A stretch of DNA of 64,000 bases from an uncultured bacterium (GCA_902797965.1 CADBUY010000005.1:43967-107966), one strand, 5' to 3'; positions 28,531-38,424 are shown, numbered from the stretch's first letter. A program made the numbers and translations. Notes: a model not told the origin generated them from the letters alone.

Positions 28531-29706
28531 CTATTCTTCTTCATCTGTGTACTCAGGAATTTCTTCATATTGTTCGTTTTCATGCTGCTCGTAGTTGTCA
28601 GATTCGTCTTCATCATAATCTTCATATTCAGAGTCAAGTTCTTCATACTCTGTGTCAGCTTCATCTGGTTCTTCGTCGTCATTAAATTCGTTGTTTGATT
28701 CCTCTTCTGAAGACATCTCATCACCATTTTCGTTTTCTGAATGATATTCTTCTACTGTTCTTTCCGGTTCAATTTCTTCATGTCTGCCTATTTGTCCGCC
28801 TACATAGTCAAGTTCCTGCTTAACTGCTTTTTTTGAATACGAAAGCGTATATGGATTATCAAGCGCTTTTTGTAAATTATCATAGTATTCATCTAAATCG
28901 CCAATAAACTTGTACACTCTAGCCAGACAATAATACAAATCACCGTTTTCTTCTTCATCAAGCCTTGTATGTAAAAGTTCGAGAACCTCTTCTGTTTCAC
29001 TATTTTTTAGACAAATCTTTACGAGTAATTTATATGCTTCATAATCGGCAGGATTGTACTGTATTGTTTTTCTTAAATACTCTTTTGCTTCTTCGTCATT
29101 GCCGCTCTTAAACGCTATTGAACCTAAATTATAGTAAGCCCAGCTGTAATCAGGCGAAACTTCCAGAACCTTTTTATAACTGTCTATCGCAAAATTTGTA
29201 AGACCATCATCCTGATATATATAACCGAGATAAAAATATGCGTAAACATCTTTAGGGTTAATAGATACCGCTTTCTGAAAAGCATCAAGTGCCTTGTTTT
29301 TTTCTTCACGATTATAATAACAAAGTCCTAAATTAAAAAAACTATTTCCATCATTCGGATCTGTTTCCAAAACTTTTTTAAAACATTTTTCTGCTTCATC
29401 CCACTCTTTAAGGTCAACATGTACTTCACCAAGATTGTAATAAAAATCTTCCTGAGGTGAAAGTTCTACCGCCTTTTTATAAACATCACGAGCTTGCTCA
29501 AACTTTTTCAGCTTTTCATATACAATACCCAAATTATAAAACAAGTCTGCATCTTCAGGAAAATACTTGGTAAGATATTCCAGATTAGTTTCCGCTTCCT
29601 CATTAAAACCATTATTAACAAGAAGAATAGACAATTCTCTTCTTGCCTGAAAATTTGACGGATCCTCCTGCAAAATTTTTTGAAGTGTTTCTATATCATT
29701 TTCCAT
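28531..29706 (-). CDS. TPR-repeat protein with acidic C-terminal tail
   Basis: A 391-residue protein made of about seven to eight tetratricopeptide repeats in residues 1-290 (for example LFYNLGIVYEKLKKFEQARDVYKKAVEL and SFFNLGLCYYNREEKNKALDAFQKAVSI). It is followed by a very acidic, probably disordered tail of about 90 residues rich in Glu, Asp and Tyr. Such proteins act as docking scaffolds; no catalytic domain is seen. It precedes recN. Confidence 0.85.
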   Translation of the reverse strand: MENDIETLQKILQEDPSNFQARRELSILLVNNGFNEEAETNLEYLTKYFPEDADLFYNLGIVYEKLKKFEQARDVYKKAVELSPQEDFYYNLGEVHVDLKEWDEAEKCFKKVLETDPNDGNSFFNLGLCYYNREEKNKALDAFQKAVSINPKDVYAYFYLGYIYQDDGLTNFAIDSYKKVLEVSPDYSWAYYNLGSIAFKSGNDEEAKEYLRKTIQYNPADYEAYKLLVKICLKNSETEEVLELLHTRLDEEENGDLYYCLARVYKFIGDLDEYYDNLQKALDNPYTLSYSKKAVKQELDYVGGQIGRHEEIEPERTVEEYHSENENGDEMSSEEESNNEFNDDEEPDEADTEYEELDSEYEDYDEDESDNYEQHENEQYEEIPEYTDEEE

Positions 29707-29762
29707 AGTTTGATTATATCATATATGGCTAAAATACGCCAAAATATAATTAATATTGTATC

Positions 29763-30776
29763 TTATACTATTTCTTTTCCGACAATTGGAGCAATTTGCT
29801 TAATTTGTTTGTAAAGTAAATCATACTGCCAAGGATAAAGAGATTGCGCACCGTCACAAACTGCTCTATCCGGATCATAGTGAACTTCTATTATCAAACC
29901 GTCACAACCGGCTGCGATAGCAGCTCTTGACATAGGCTCTACCTTATCTCTTAACCCAGTTGCATGTGATGGGTCAATAATAATAGGCAAATGACTTAAC
30001 TTCTTAATTACAGGAATTGCAGTTAAATCAAGAGTGTTTCTTGTATATTTTTCAAAAGTTCTTATACCACGCTCACACAATATAACTTGGTTATTCCCCT
30101 CTGACATAATGTACTCGGCAGACATAAGCCATTCTTCATAAGTTGAAGATAAACCTCTTTTTAAGATAACAGGTTTATGAGTTTGCCCGACTTCTTTTAG
30201 GAGGTTAAAGTTTTGCATATTTCTTGCGCCAATTTGAAGAATGTCAACATATTTTTCAAACAGAGGTAATTGCGAACCCTCCATAATCTCTGAAGTTACC
30301 GCCATGTGGTGATTATCTGCAACACTTCTAATAATTTTTAAACCTTCTTCTCCTAAGCCTTGAAAAGCGTATGGACTCGTTCTCGGTTTAAAAGCACCGC
30401 CTCGAATGATTTTTACGTTTGATTCAGAAAGTTCCTGTGCTGTTTCATCCATCTGGTCATAGGATTCAATTGTACAAGGTCCTGCAATAAGTCCTGTGTA
30501 TTTGTCCCCGAATTTAACTCCGTTAACTTCTACAACAGTGTCTTTGCCTTGGCTTGCTCTTGCTGCCAGCTTGTAGTTTGTTGACAATTTAATTACTTCA
30601 TCTACACTGTTTAAAAGCTCAAAATCTCTTAAATCAACTTCTTTAAGCCCGATTGCGTGAATTACGGTTCTTGCTTCGCCATGCGAAACACGAGCTTCAA
30701 ACCCTTTTGATTCTATAAACATTGCAACACGTTTAATATCTTTTTCGGTTGCATGGCTATTCATTACTACAAGCAT
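29763..30776 (-). CDS. aroF: 3-deoxy-7-phosphoheptulonate synthase
   Basis: A 337-residue DAHP synthase, the first step of the shikimate pathway (PEP plus erythrose-4-phosphate). It is the type with an N-terminal ferredoxin-like regulatory domain (about residues 1-65, MLVVMNSHATEKDIKRV), known from Thermotoga and Bacillus relatives, fused to the TIM-barrel catalytic domain (GPCTIES, GGAFKPRTSPYAFQG, ILKRG, IDPSHATG). Feedback sensitivity therefore probably resides in the N-terminal domain. Tandem GGGGTAAA units (30820-30843) lie upstream. Confidence 0.95.
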   Translation of the reverse strand: MLVVMNSHATEKDIKRVAMFIESKGFEARVSHGEARTVIHAIGLKEVDLRDFELLNSVDEVIKLSTNYKLAARASQGKDTVVEVNGVKFGDKYTGLIAGPCTIESYDQMDETAQELSESNVKIIRGGAFKPRTSPYAFQGLGEEGLKIIRSVADNHHMAVTSEIMEGSQLPLFEKYVDILQIGARNMQNFNLLKEVGQTHKPVILKRGLSSTYEEWLMSAEYIMSEGNNQVILCERGIRTFEKYTRNTLDLTAIPVIKKLSHLPIIIDPSHATGLRDKVEPMSRAAIAAGCDGLIIEVHYDPDRAVCDGAQSLYPWQYDLLYKQIKQIAPIVGKEIV

Positions 30777-30819
30777 TGCTATTCCTCCAATAGAACTGAT
30801 TATACAATAAAGGTTTTAA

Positions 30820-30848
30820 GGGGTAAAGGGGTAAAGGGGTAAATATAA
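30820..30848 (+). repeat. Three tandem GGGGTAAA units
   Basis: GGGGTAAA is repeated exactly three times (30820-30843) and then followed by TATA, in the spacer between aroF and the divergent EF-hand gene. The same octamer recurs singly near other predicted promoters (see findings). Confidence 0.7.
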
Positions 30849-30912
30849 GGGTGAAAAGGTAAATATATAAATAGTAATTGATAACAACATTTAATTAAGT
30901 TTTGTAAATATT

Positions 30913-30929
30913 TCTATTTTAAATATAGA
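30913..30929. promoter_or_regulatory. Operator-like palindrome upstream of EF-hand gene
   Basis: TCTAT and ATAGA arms enclose a 7-bp AT-rich centre. The 14-base part TCTATTTTAAATAT recurs at 31839-31852, upstream of the neighbouring XRE regulator gene, so it may be that regulator's site. Confidence 0.4.
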
Positions 30930-30979
30930 TATATAGCAAATTTTCTATTTTTAAATTTTCATACACTAGGAGGTTAAAA

Positions 30980-31444
30980 ATGAAAATAAATAGCATAACA
31001 CCCAAAAAACTTATATTACCGACAATTGCATTAATGACTTTAGCAGTACCAAAAACAATGAAAGCAGATACAAACAACAAAACAATTATTGAACAATTTG
31101 AAAATAAAGATTTGAACAAAGACCAAAAAATATCACTAAAAGAATATGTTTTATCAAGTGACAGTTTTACCAAAAATGATTTAAGTGAATTTGATAAATA
31201 TGATAATAACAAGGATAATTCTTTGGATTTAAAGGAATTTGTTAACATGCATGTTGTACAATCGAATGTAAAAAGTAGTATTGATGAAAAACAACTGTCC
31301 TTCGAAGATGTAAAGAAAGATTGGCAAAAAATGCCAACAGATGTAAAAGTACTCCGTGCAATTAGTATTCTACTTAATTTACTTATTTTGGTATATTTAG
31401 CCAAGATACTCAAGATATTATTTTCAGCTGACTCCACCAAATAA
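30980..31444 (+). CDS. Exported EF-hand protein with C-terminal anchor
   Basis: A 154-residue protein. The N-terminal hydrophobic segment (about residues 10-27, ending TMKA) looks like a signal peptide. Two calcium-binding EF-hand loops follow (DLNKDQKISLKE near 47-58 and DNNKDNSLDLKE near 74-85). A hydrophobic helix lies at about 128-150 (SILLNLLILVYLAKIL). A good AGGAGG precedes the ATG. It is probably a membrane-attached calcium-responsive protein. It faces an XRE regulator gene beyond a TTGTCAGG palindrome. Function is otherwise unknown. Confidence 0.8.
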   Translation: MKINSITPKKLILPTIALMTLAVPKTMKADTNNKTIIEQFENKDLNKDQKISLKEYVLSSDSFTKNDLSEFDKYDNNKDNSLDLKEFVNMHVVQSNVKSSIDEKQLSFEDVKKDWQKMPTDVKVLRAISILLNLLILVYLAKILKILFSADSTK

Positions 31445-31452
31445 TTGAATTA

Positions 31453-31476
31453 TTGTCAGGCATTGCCTGACAATAG
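31453..31476. repeat. Palindromic repeat TTGTCAGG-CATTG-CCTGACAA, copy 1
   Basis: A perfect 8-bp inverted repeat (31453-31473) 8 bases after the EF-hand stop. A 22-base identical copy lies at 32994-33015 downstream of the second EF-hand-like gene. It lacks a T-run, so termination is not certain. Confidence 0.75.
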
Positions 31477-31528
31477 TCTAATCTTTAGTGATAAAACTAA
31501 TCATTTTATATATAGTTTCCAGTTTTTG

Positions 31529-31804
31529 TTAGTTGTTTTTGATGCTTTCTAATTGAGTATATATATCTGATAAAAGTTCTTTCGGTTCTTTTATATGGTC
31601 GTTTGCAAATAATTCTTCTGTTGTAACATCAAGTGCAACAAGAAGTTTTTCCAGTGTTTCTGCTGTTACAAAACAAGAGCCGACTTCTATTTTACTAAGA
31701 TTTTTAGGTGCAATATCTATCATTTCTGCAAGTTGTTCCTGCGTAAGTCCTCTTTGCCTACGTACACGTTTTATTTTTTCACCCAAAGTTTTCTTGATAT
31801 TCAT
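31529..31804 (-). CDS. XRE-family transcriptional regulator
   Basis: A 91-residue protein with one helix-turn-helix (KIKRVRRQRGLTQEQLAEMIDI, recognition helix with NLSKIE) and a short C-terminal helix. The upstream spacer holds a TCTATTTTAAATAT copy. It sits between two EF-hand genes, one convergent and one divergent, and may control them and itself. Confidence 0.88.
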   Translation of the reverse strand: MNIKKTLGEKIKRVRRQRGLTQEQLAEMIDIAPKNLSKIEVGSCFVTAETLEKLLVALDVTTEELFANDHIKEPKELLSDIYTQLESIKNN

Positions 31805-31838
31805 AATGCCTTTCTTAAAATAGAAATTTCATAAAAAA

Positions 31839-31852
31839 TCTATTTTAAATAT
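31839..31852. promoter_or_regulatory. Operator-like motif, second copy
   Basis: TCTATTTTAAATAT, identical to the core at 30913-30926, here between the divergent XRE gene and the 281-residue EF-hand-like gene. The rest of the 200-bp spacer is AT-rich with further TCTATTTT-like runs. Confidence 0.4.
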
Positions 31853-32005
31853 CATGATATATTAAGTTTTGTAACTCTAAACGATAGTCTATATCTATGT
31901 TATAGCATTTATCTATTTTTTATATCGTATTTTAGGCAATTTCTATTTACAAAATGTTTTTATATATACATACGAAAAACACGAGAATAGAAAGCGAGGA
32001 ATAGT

Positions 32006-32851
32006 ATGGCAATTAATAAAGTACAAGGAACACAACAAGCACAACCGACAAAGAGAACAGAAACAAAAAAAGATGCTAACGGCAATACTATAAAATGTAT
32101 ATTTGAAGACAGAAATGGTGATGGTAAACTTGATTTATATTCACTGACAAAAAATGTTCCGAGTTGGGATGGATGCACGCACGAGATAACATATTTTGAT
32201 AATGACGGAGATGGATATTTTGATTCTACACAAGAAAAAATAGCTTCTAATATGAAATCATCAGATGGAACAAGATTATCACAAAATGATAAAGTTATAA
32301 CTGAAGAATTTCAAGTTAAAAATGATGCAACCAAAATGGAAAATCTTGTTAATGGCGCAAGTAATACAAAAGCATTTGTATCAAAAAAAGTAAATCCAAA
32401 TGATATAAATAAAATTATAAAAATTGATTCCGGCAACATCGTATCAGCAAAAAAAGAAATAACCGAAGTTGATTTAAAAAATATTTCAGATAAAAAACCT
32501 GTAGAAGCTGTTGAAATGCTTATGGATAAAAGTCCTGTAGGAAAAACATTGCCATCAGATGAAGAACTTGCAAAAATGGGATACAAGAAACAACCTTACA
32601 TGACAATGAACGGAGATACTTTTTATGGTAATAATCTTAAAATAACCACAGATTTACTGGGAGCTCCTAAAGGTGCCGCTAAAAAAGCAGTATACAAAGT
32701 TGGAAGATTTGAACAAGTTATGTATTATGACAAAGACAATAACTTGATAAAAGGTGATTTTAAAATTATGGATGATATTGAAGGAAAATATCCGGAATCA
32801 CATTATGGAATATGGCGTAATGATAATGGCGGATATAGTTACATTAACTAA
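32006..32851 (+). CDS. Hypothetical protein with EF-hand/dockerin-like calcium loops
   Basis: A 281-residue protein. Two calcium-loop motifs, DRNGDGKLDLYS (about residues 34-45) and DNDGDGYFDSTQ (about 63-74), resemble EF-hand or dockerin loops. The remainder is not recognised; an aromatic-rich end (YGIWRNDNGGYSYIN) suggests a small beta domain. No signal peptide is visible, so export would need another route. A GCGAGGAA-type site precedes the ATG. Divergent from the XRE gene. Confidence 0.75.
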   Translation: MAINKVQGTQQAQPTKRTETKKDANGNTIKCIFEDRNGDGKLDLYSLTKNVPSWDGCTHEITYFDNDGDGYFDSTQEKIASNMKSSDGTRLSQNDKVITEEFQVKNDATKMENLVNGASNTKAFVSKKVNPNDINKIIKIDSGNIVSAKKEITEVDLKNISDKKPVEAVEMLMDKSPVGKTLPSDEELAKMGYKKQPYMTMNGDTFYGNNLKITTDLLGAPKGAAKKAVYKVGRFEQVMYYDKDNNLIKGDFKIMDDIEGKYPESHYGIWRNDNGGYSYIN

Positions 32852-33048
32852 AAAAACAAAAAAACAATATAGGGTGCGTCGTTTGATGCACCTTCTTTAA
32901 TCAACCCTCACCCGAAATTCTAATCATCGAACTCCCGTTCTCTGTTTGAATTTCTACCCTCTCCAGTTGGAGAGGGAACTGAAAAACCTATAGGTCAGGC
33001 ATTGCCTGACAATAGCAAAGTAGTGTGCGACTACCGCACTGAACGAAA
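32852..33048. repeat. Intergenic repeat cluster before alaS end
   Basis: This 197-bp spacer holds three repeat types: a GGGTGCGTCGTTTGATGCACC hairpin (about 32873-32893, related to a stretch at 55.3 kb), a CCCTCTCC-AGTT-GGAGAGGG palindrome (about 32957-32976), and the second TTGTCAGG-type palindrome (32994-33015). No gene was seen. Confidence 0.65.
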
Positions 33049-35664
33049 TTACGCCTTTAATTCCGTTTCGACTGTTGCTAAAATTTCATCTAATTTAGAC
33101 GCGTCTTTAACACCGCCTTGGGCAAAGTTTGGTCTTCCGCCTCCGTTTGCACCTGTAGCACGAGCAATCTCACCGACAATCTTTCCGGCATTAATTCCTG
33201 TTTTAACAAATCCGTCAGATACTTTTACTATTACCATGCGAGGACTTGCAAGGACTATAATGCTTTCGCCTAATTTTGAAGCCATCATCTCAATACCGGC
33301 TTTAACTGCATCAGAGTCAATATCTTCTATCTTAGAGATAAACAACTTACCATTACATTTACCACCGCCGTTGATATCTTGAGCTTTGGAAATAAATGAT
33401 GAGAATTTACCCCGAGCAGCTTCAGCTTTTACAGATGCTAATTCTTTTTGAAGTTCTCTGTTTTCTTCCTGAATTTTATCAACTCTTTCTGCTACTTCGT
33501 CAAAGTGCATTTTAAACTTAGATGCAAGTTTATCTATCTCAGCAGATTTTGCGTTCAAGTATTTGATTGCAGCATTACCAACAAATACTTCAATACGTCT
33601 TGTTCCGGCTGCAATTGCACCTTCTGACACAATTTTTGCAAGCCTTAGGTCTTTAAGTTCTCTTGCGTGAGTACCTGCGCAGAACTCTTTTGATATGCAG
33701 TCATCGCCTTTAACAATTGAAACAACTCTTACTGTATCGCCGTATTTTTCGCCAAACAGAGCTGTAGCGCCTGTTAGTCTTGCTTCTTCAATACCCATAA
33801 CTTTCGTTTCTACTTTATAACCCTCACCAATCCATTTGTTCATAAGGTTTTCAGTCTTAGTTATCTCATCTGGTGTCATAGCTCTTGAGAACGTAAAGTC
33901 AAATCTCATTCTTTCATCATCAACGTAGGAACCTGCCTGCTTAACTTCATCACCTACAACGTGGATTAGAGCTGATTGAAGTAGGTGAGCAGAAGTGTGG
34001 TGAATTCTGATTTCTTCACGTTTACCAAGGTCTATAATGGCATTTACAACTGCGCCTATCTCGACATCACCGTTAAGAACTTTACAACGGTGAACGTATA
34101 AGTCATTTACCTTGAATGTAGTCAAGACTTCAAGTTTTAGCTCATCATTTTCTATAATACCGCTATCACCTACTTGACCGCCACATTCTGCGTAAAATGG
34201 TGTTTTATCCAAAACTACATCAACAAATCCTTCTCCTTCAATAAATCCTAAAATTTTTGAAGTTGAAGTGTTTTCTGTGTATCCGACAAACTCAGATGAG
34301 CCGACTTCTCTTTCTAAAGCTGCATATTTCATATCGCCTGTTACGGAAATCTTTGCAGTAGCTGCTTTTGCTCTGTCTTTTTGCTCTTGCATTGCTTTCT
34401 TGTATCCGTCTTCATCAACTTTGAGTCCGTTTTCTTCTGCGATTTCTTTAGTTAATTCTAACGGGAATCCGTATGTGTCATAAAGTTTGAATGCACTTTC
34501 TCCGTCTATATCTTTCTTCTCATTAATAAATTCTTCAAGAAGCTTATAACCTCTATCCAAAGTCTTATTAAATCTTTCTTCTTCCTTACGGATTGTATCT
34601 TTGATTTTTTCTTTATTCTTAACTAAATCAGGATACGCTTCGCCATAGTTATCTACAACTACATCAACAAGTTTATACAAGAACGGAAGCTCCATTCCCA
34701 AAATCTTACCGTGTCTTAAAGCACGTCTTAAAATCATTCTAAGAACGTAGCTTCTGCCCTCATTACCGGGGATTACACCATCAGAGATTAAGAAAGTAAC
34801 ACATCTTGCGTGGTCTGTTATGATTCTTAGTGATACATCTGTTTTTTCAGATTTTTTATATGGAACACCGCTCATCTCAGAAACTTTATCCAAAATCGGT
34901 CTTAACAAATCTGTTTCAAAAGTTGATGCGACACCTTGGCAAACCATTGTTATACGCTCTAAACCCATGCCTGTATCAACGTTTTTCTTTTCTAAAGGTG
35001 ATTGGTTACCTTCTTCATCTTGGTATAATTCTGTGAATACAAGGTTCCAAATCTCAACCCACCTGTCGCATTCACAGGTATCAATACCACAATTCGGATG
35101 ACCGCAAGAATATTCTTCACCTAAGTCGTAATGGATTTCACTGCAAGGTCCGCAAGAGCCTGATGCTCCAGGAGGTCCCCAGAAGTTATCTTTTTTACCT
35201 TTTCTTTTAATATGTTCGGCAGGAACTCCGATACTTCTCCAAATATCAAAAGCTTCATCATCTGTTTCATAAATTGTTATCCAAAGTCTGTTCTTGTCTA
35301 ACTTAAGAACTTCTGTTACAAATTCCCAAGCCCAGGGAATAACTTCTTTTTTATAATAATCGCCAAAAGAAAAGTTACCTAACATTTCAAAGAAAGTATG
35401 ATGGCGTGGAGTTCTTCCGACATTTTCAATATCAGAGTCTTTACCGCCGGCTCTCGCACATTTTTGACAAGATGTAGCTCTGGCCGGTGTATAAGGACAT
35501 GGCTGAATATTCAAAAATATAGGTAAAAACTGAAGCATGCCAGCTGTTGTAAGTAAAACCGTCGGATTATCAGGCACAAGACTAGAGCTTTCTACTACTG
35601 TATGCTGACGCTTCTTTTCAAAATAATCCAGATATAACTTTCTAATTTCATTTCCTTTTAGCAT
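33049..35664 (-). CDS. alaS: Alanyl-tRNA synthetase
   Basis: An 871-residue full-length AlaRS. The class II catalytic domain is followed by the editing domain, with the zinc/editing site HHTSAHLL and CAGTHARELKD, and the C-terminal oligomerisation/DHHA1-type domain ends GGGRPNFAQGG. It charges tRNA-Ala and clears mischarged Ser and Gly. The length matches the family. Confidence 0.97.
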   Translation of the reverse strand: MLKGNEIRKLYLDYFEKKRQHTVVESSSLVPDNPTVLLTTAGMLQFLPIFLNIQPCPYTPARATSCQKCARAGGKDSDIENVGRTPRHHTFFEMLGNFSFGDYYKKEVIPWAWEFVTEVLKLDKNRLWITIYETDDEAFDIWRSIGVPAEHIKRKGKKDNFWGPPGASGSCGPCSEIHYDLGEEYSCGHPNCGIDTCECDRWVEIWNLVFTELYQDEEGNQSPLEKKNVDTGMGLERITMVCQGVASTFETDLLRPILDKVSEMSGVPYKKSEKTDVSLRIITDHARCVTFLISDGVIPGNEGRSYVLRMILRRALRHGKILGMELPFLYKLVDVVVDNYGEAYPDLVKNKEKIKDTIRKEEERFNKTLDRGYKLLEEFINEKKDIDGESAFKLYDTYGFPLELTKEIAEENGLKVDEDGYKKAMQEQKDRAKAATAKISVTGDMKYAALEREVGSSEFVGYTENTSTSKILGFIEGEGFVDVVLDKTPFYAECGGQVGDSGIIENDELKLEVLTTFKVNDLYVHRCKVLNGDVEIGAVVNAIIDLGKREEIRIHHTSAHLLQSALIHVVGDEVKQAGSYVDDERMRFDFTFSRAMTPDEITKTENLMNKWIGEGYKVETKVMGIEEARLTGATALFGEKYGDTVRVVSIVKGDDCISKEFCAGTHARELKDLRLAKIVSEGAIAAGTRRIEVFVGNAAIKYLNAKSAEIDKLASKFKMHFDEVAERVDKIQEENRELQKELASVKAEAARGKFSSFISKAQDINGGGKCNGKLFISKIEDIDSDAVKAGIEMMASKLGESIIVLASPRMVIVKVSDGFVKTGINAGKIVGEIARATGANGGGRPNFAQGGVKDASKLDEILATVETELKA

Positions 35665-35860
35665 AATAATTTTTCCTTTATAATATTTCTTATTCTATTA
35701 TATCTCAAATAAACAGGGGGTTATAAAAATATTTGTTTTATAAATTAATTGCAAATTATAGTGTTTTAATTATTGTTAATTGACTTTTATGTTTTAACAC
35801 ATATAATAAGTATATCGCTAGATATGTGTATGTGTATATTATAAAAATTTTACAAATTAA

Positions 35861-35896
35861 AAAGAGGCGCAAATGCTTTTGCATTTGCGCCTCTTT
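35861..35896 (-). terminator. Intrinsic terminator after fabF
   Basis: A perfect 16-bp stem (35861-35876 with 35881-35896), 12 bases beyond the fabF stop, followed on the coding strand by a T-rich tract. Confidence 0.88.
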
Positions 35897-35907
35897 AATA
35901 AATTATA

Positions 35908-37161
35908 CTAAACAGCTTTGAACACCAATGTTGCGTTGTGTCCGCCAAATCCAAATGAATTTGATAACGCTGCTTTTACCTCTGCTTTTCTTGCCTTATG
36001 AGGAACATAATCAAGATTTGCAACATGTTCATCCTGATTATCAAGATTTATTGTTGGAGGAACCATTCCCTCTTCAATTACTTTTGCACAAACAATTGCT
36101 TCTACAGCACCTGTAGCACCAAGCATGTGTCCATGCATACTCTTTGTTGAGCTTACCAAAAGATTTGGATTTTTATCTTTATCGCCAAAGATTTGTGCAA
36201 TAGCCTGAGATTCTGCAATGTCACCTAAACCGGTACTTGTACCATGCGGATTTATGTAATTTATATCTTCAGGTTTTAGTTCTGCATCAGCTAATGCTAA
36301 TTCCATTGATTTTAAAGCACCTTTTCCTTCAGGATCTGGAGCTACAATATCATGAGCATCAGCAGTTTGACCGTAACCAACAACTTCTGCATAAATTTTT
36401 GCACCACGAGCCTTTGCGTGTTCATATTCTTCAAGAATAAGAACAGCGGCTCCTTCGCCCATTACGAAACCATCTCTGTCTTTATCATAAGGTCTTGATG
36501 CTTTTTCAGGTTCATCGTTTCTCTTTGATAATGCACGGCATGCTGTAAATGCACCAACACCTAAAGTTGTGATAGTAGCTTCGCAACCGCCGCAAACCAT
36601 TACATCAGCATCACCATATTGAATTGAACGGAAAGAATCACCTACTGAGTGTGTACCTGTAGCACAAGCTGATACAACAGCTTTGTTAATCCCTTTATAA
36701 CCATGCTGTATTGAAATTCTGCCTGACGCCATATCTACAATAAGCATTGGAACCGTAAATGGAGAGCCTTTAGTCGGACCAAAGTTCATCATCTTTAAGT
36801 GGTTTTGTTCAAATGTTTTAAAACCACCTGCTGCTGAACTTACAATAACACCTATTCTGTATGGGTCAATATTTGCTTCATCAATTCCTGAATCAGCAAT
36901 AGCTTCATCAGCAGCAGCTATTGCAAATTGAGTGTATCTGTCCATTCTTTTTGCATCTTTTGGATTTATATAATCTTCAGGATTAAAATCTTTATCCTTG
37001 ATTTCAGCTGCAATTGTTACAGTATGACCATCCAAAGGAATTTGCTCGATTGTTGAAACACCGCTTTTACCTTCCAGCATTGATTTCCAAAAGTTCTTTA
37101 CTCCGATTCCGCATGGAGTAACCGCACCCATGCCTGTAATTACTACTCTTCTTTTTGCCAT
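35908..37161 (-). CDS. fabF: 3-oxoacyl-ACP synthase II
   Basis: A 417-residue KAS II. The catalytic triad is Cys in VSACATGTHS (near 164), His in NPHGTST (near 304) and His in HGHMLGATGA (near 341). It elongates acyl-ACP with malonyl-ACP. It closes the leftward fab series after acpP; the spacer between them carries a GTGAATCG-type hairpin repeat. Confidence 0.97.
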   Translation of the reverse strand: MAKRRVVITGMGAVTPCGIGVKNFWKSMLEGKSGVSTIEQIPLDGHTVTIAAEIKDKDFNPEDYINPKDAKRMDRYTQFAIAAADEAIADSGIDEANIDPYRIGVIVSSAAGGFKTFEQNHLKMMNFGPTKGSPFTVPMLIVDMASGRISIQHGYKGINKAVVSACATGTHSVGDSFRSIQYGDADVMVCGGCEATITTLGVGAFTACRALSKRNDEPEKASRPYDKDRDGFVMGEGAAVLILEEYEHAKARGAKIYAEVVGYGQTADAHDIVAPDPEGKGALKSMELALADAELKPEDINYINPHGTSTGLGDIAESQAIAQIFGDKDKNPNLLVSSTKSMHGHMLGATGAVEAIVCAKVIEEGMVPPTINLDNQDEHVANLDYVPHKARKAEVKAALSNSFGFGGHNATLVFKAV

Positions 37162-37185
37162 ATTTATATTTCCTTGTGAAACGCG

Positions 37186-37267
37186 ACTCGTGAATCGTGA
37201 ATCGAATTATATAATATTACTATAAACTACTAAACCACGAATCACGACTCACGAATCACGACTCACG
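37186..37267. repeat. GTGAATCG / CGATTCAC hairpin repeat, copy 1
   Basis: Tandem CGTGAATCG units at about 37189-37204 face repeated CACGAATCACGACT units at about 37237-37266 on the other side of an AT-rich loop, forming an imperfect long hairpin in the fabF-acpP spacer. A related hairpin lies at 44.2 kb. Confidence 0.7.
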
Positions 37268-37335
37268 GAATAATTAAAAGCGAGTGAAAGTGTTGCACCT
37301 CCACCCGCTTCAAAACTTTATACTCGTAAAATCAA

Positions 37336-37566
37336 TTATGAGTGAGCTTCGATGTAGTTAACTGCATCTTGAACTGTTTGAATTTTTTCAGCTTCTTCAT
37401 CAGGAATTTCGCAACCGAATTCTTCTTCGAAAGCCATTACTAATTCAACTGTATCTAAAGAATCAGCACCTAAGTCAGCAGTAAAGCTAGCTTCCGGAGT
37501 TACTAACGCTTCATCGCAGCTTAATTGATCTACTACAACTTTTTTTACTTTGTCTAATGTACTCAT
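37336..37566 (-). CDS. acpP: Acyl carrier protein
   Basis: A 76-residue acidic ACP. The 4'-phosphopantetheine attachment serine is Ser36 in [15 protein letters not shown]. It carries growing acyl chains among FabD, FabH, FabG and FabF and is placed between fabG and fabF, as usual. Confidence 0.98.
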   Translation of the reverse strand: MSTLDKVKKVVVDQLSCDEALVTPEASFTADLGADSLDTVELVMAFEEEFGCEIPDEEAEKIQTVQDAVNYIEAHS

Positions 37567-37664
37567 GTTTTTATCCTCTTATTTATGTGTCTAACACTTT
37601 TACAAAATAAATTATACTTGTTAAAGATAATTTTGCAATAAAGTTACAAAATTGTTACAGTTCG

Positions 37665-38396
37665 TTAAATAATTAACCCGCCTGATACTTCGATAGCTTG
37701 ACCTGTTACATAATCTGTATCAAGAGCTAAGAACTTAACAACTTTTGCAATATCTTCAGGTGTGCCAAGTCTCTTCATCGGAATCAGTTTCATATATTCG
37801 TCAGTATTACCTAAATCGGCAGTCATGGCTGTTTGAATAAATCCAGGGCAAACTGCGTTAACTCTTATGTTTCTTGAACCAAATTCTTTAGCAAGAGTTT
37901 TTGTTAAACCAATCAAGCCAGCTTTAGAAGCTGAATAGTTAGCTTGACCTGCGTTACCATGAAGACCTACAACTGATGACATGTTGATAATTGAACCCTG
38001 ACGAGCTTTCATCATGTGTTTAATTACAGCGTGTGTTACATAATAAGCTGAACCTAAGTTAATCTTGATAACTCTTTCCCATTGTTCAGCATCCATTCTT
38101 ACAAACAAACCGTCCTTTGTAATACCTGCATTATTTAATAAAATATCTATTTTGCCATGTTCTGCAATCATTTTTTCAACAGCTGCTTGAACTTGTTCAT
38201 CATTTGATACATCAAATTGATAGAAGAATGCATCAACACCTAAAGCTTTTATTTCGTCTAGAGCCGGTTGAGCTTTTTCTGCATCACAAATATCATTGAT
38301 AATGATATCACATCCTGCTGCAGCAAGTTCTTTAGCACAACTAAAACCGATACCTCTTGAACCACCTGTAATTAAAGCAATTTTTCTTTCACTCAT
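37665..38396 (-). CDS. fabG: 3-oxoacyl-ACP reductase
   Basis: A 243-residue short-chain dehydrogenase. The NADPH-binding TGGSRGIG (about residues 10-17), NNAGITKD, catalytic serine (INMSSVVG) and YSASKAG motif are present. It reduces 3-ketoacyl-ACP. The upstream region carries a G-rich repeat hairpin, and the expected upstream neighbour fabD is displaced 2 kb away by inserted sequence. Confidence 0.96.
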   Translation of the reverse strand: MSERKIALITGGSRGIGFSCAKELAAAGCDIIINDICDAEKAQPALDEIKALGVDAFFYQFDVSNDEQVQAAVEKMIAEHGKIDILLNNAGITKDGLFVRMDAEQWERVIKINLGSAYYVTHAVIKHMMKARQGSIINMSSVVGLHGNAGQANYSASKAGLIGLTKTLAKEFGSRNIRVNAVCPGFIQTAMTADLGNTDEYMKLIPMKRLGTPEDIAKVVKFLALDTDYVTGQAIEVSGGLII

Positions 38397-38424
38397 TAAT
38401 CTTTCTCCTTATAAAACATTCTTC

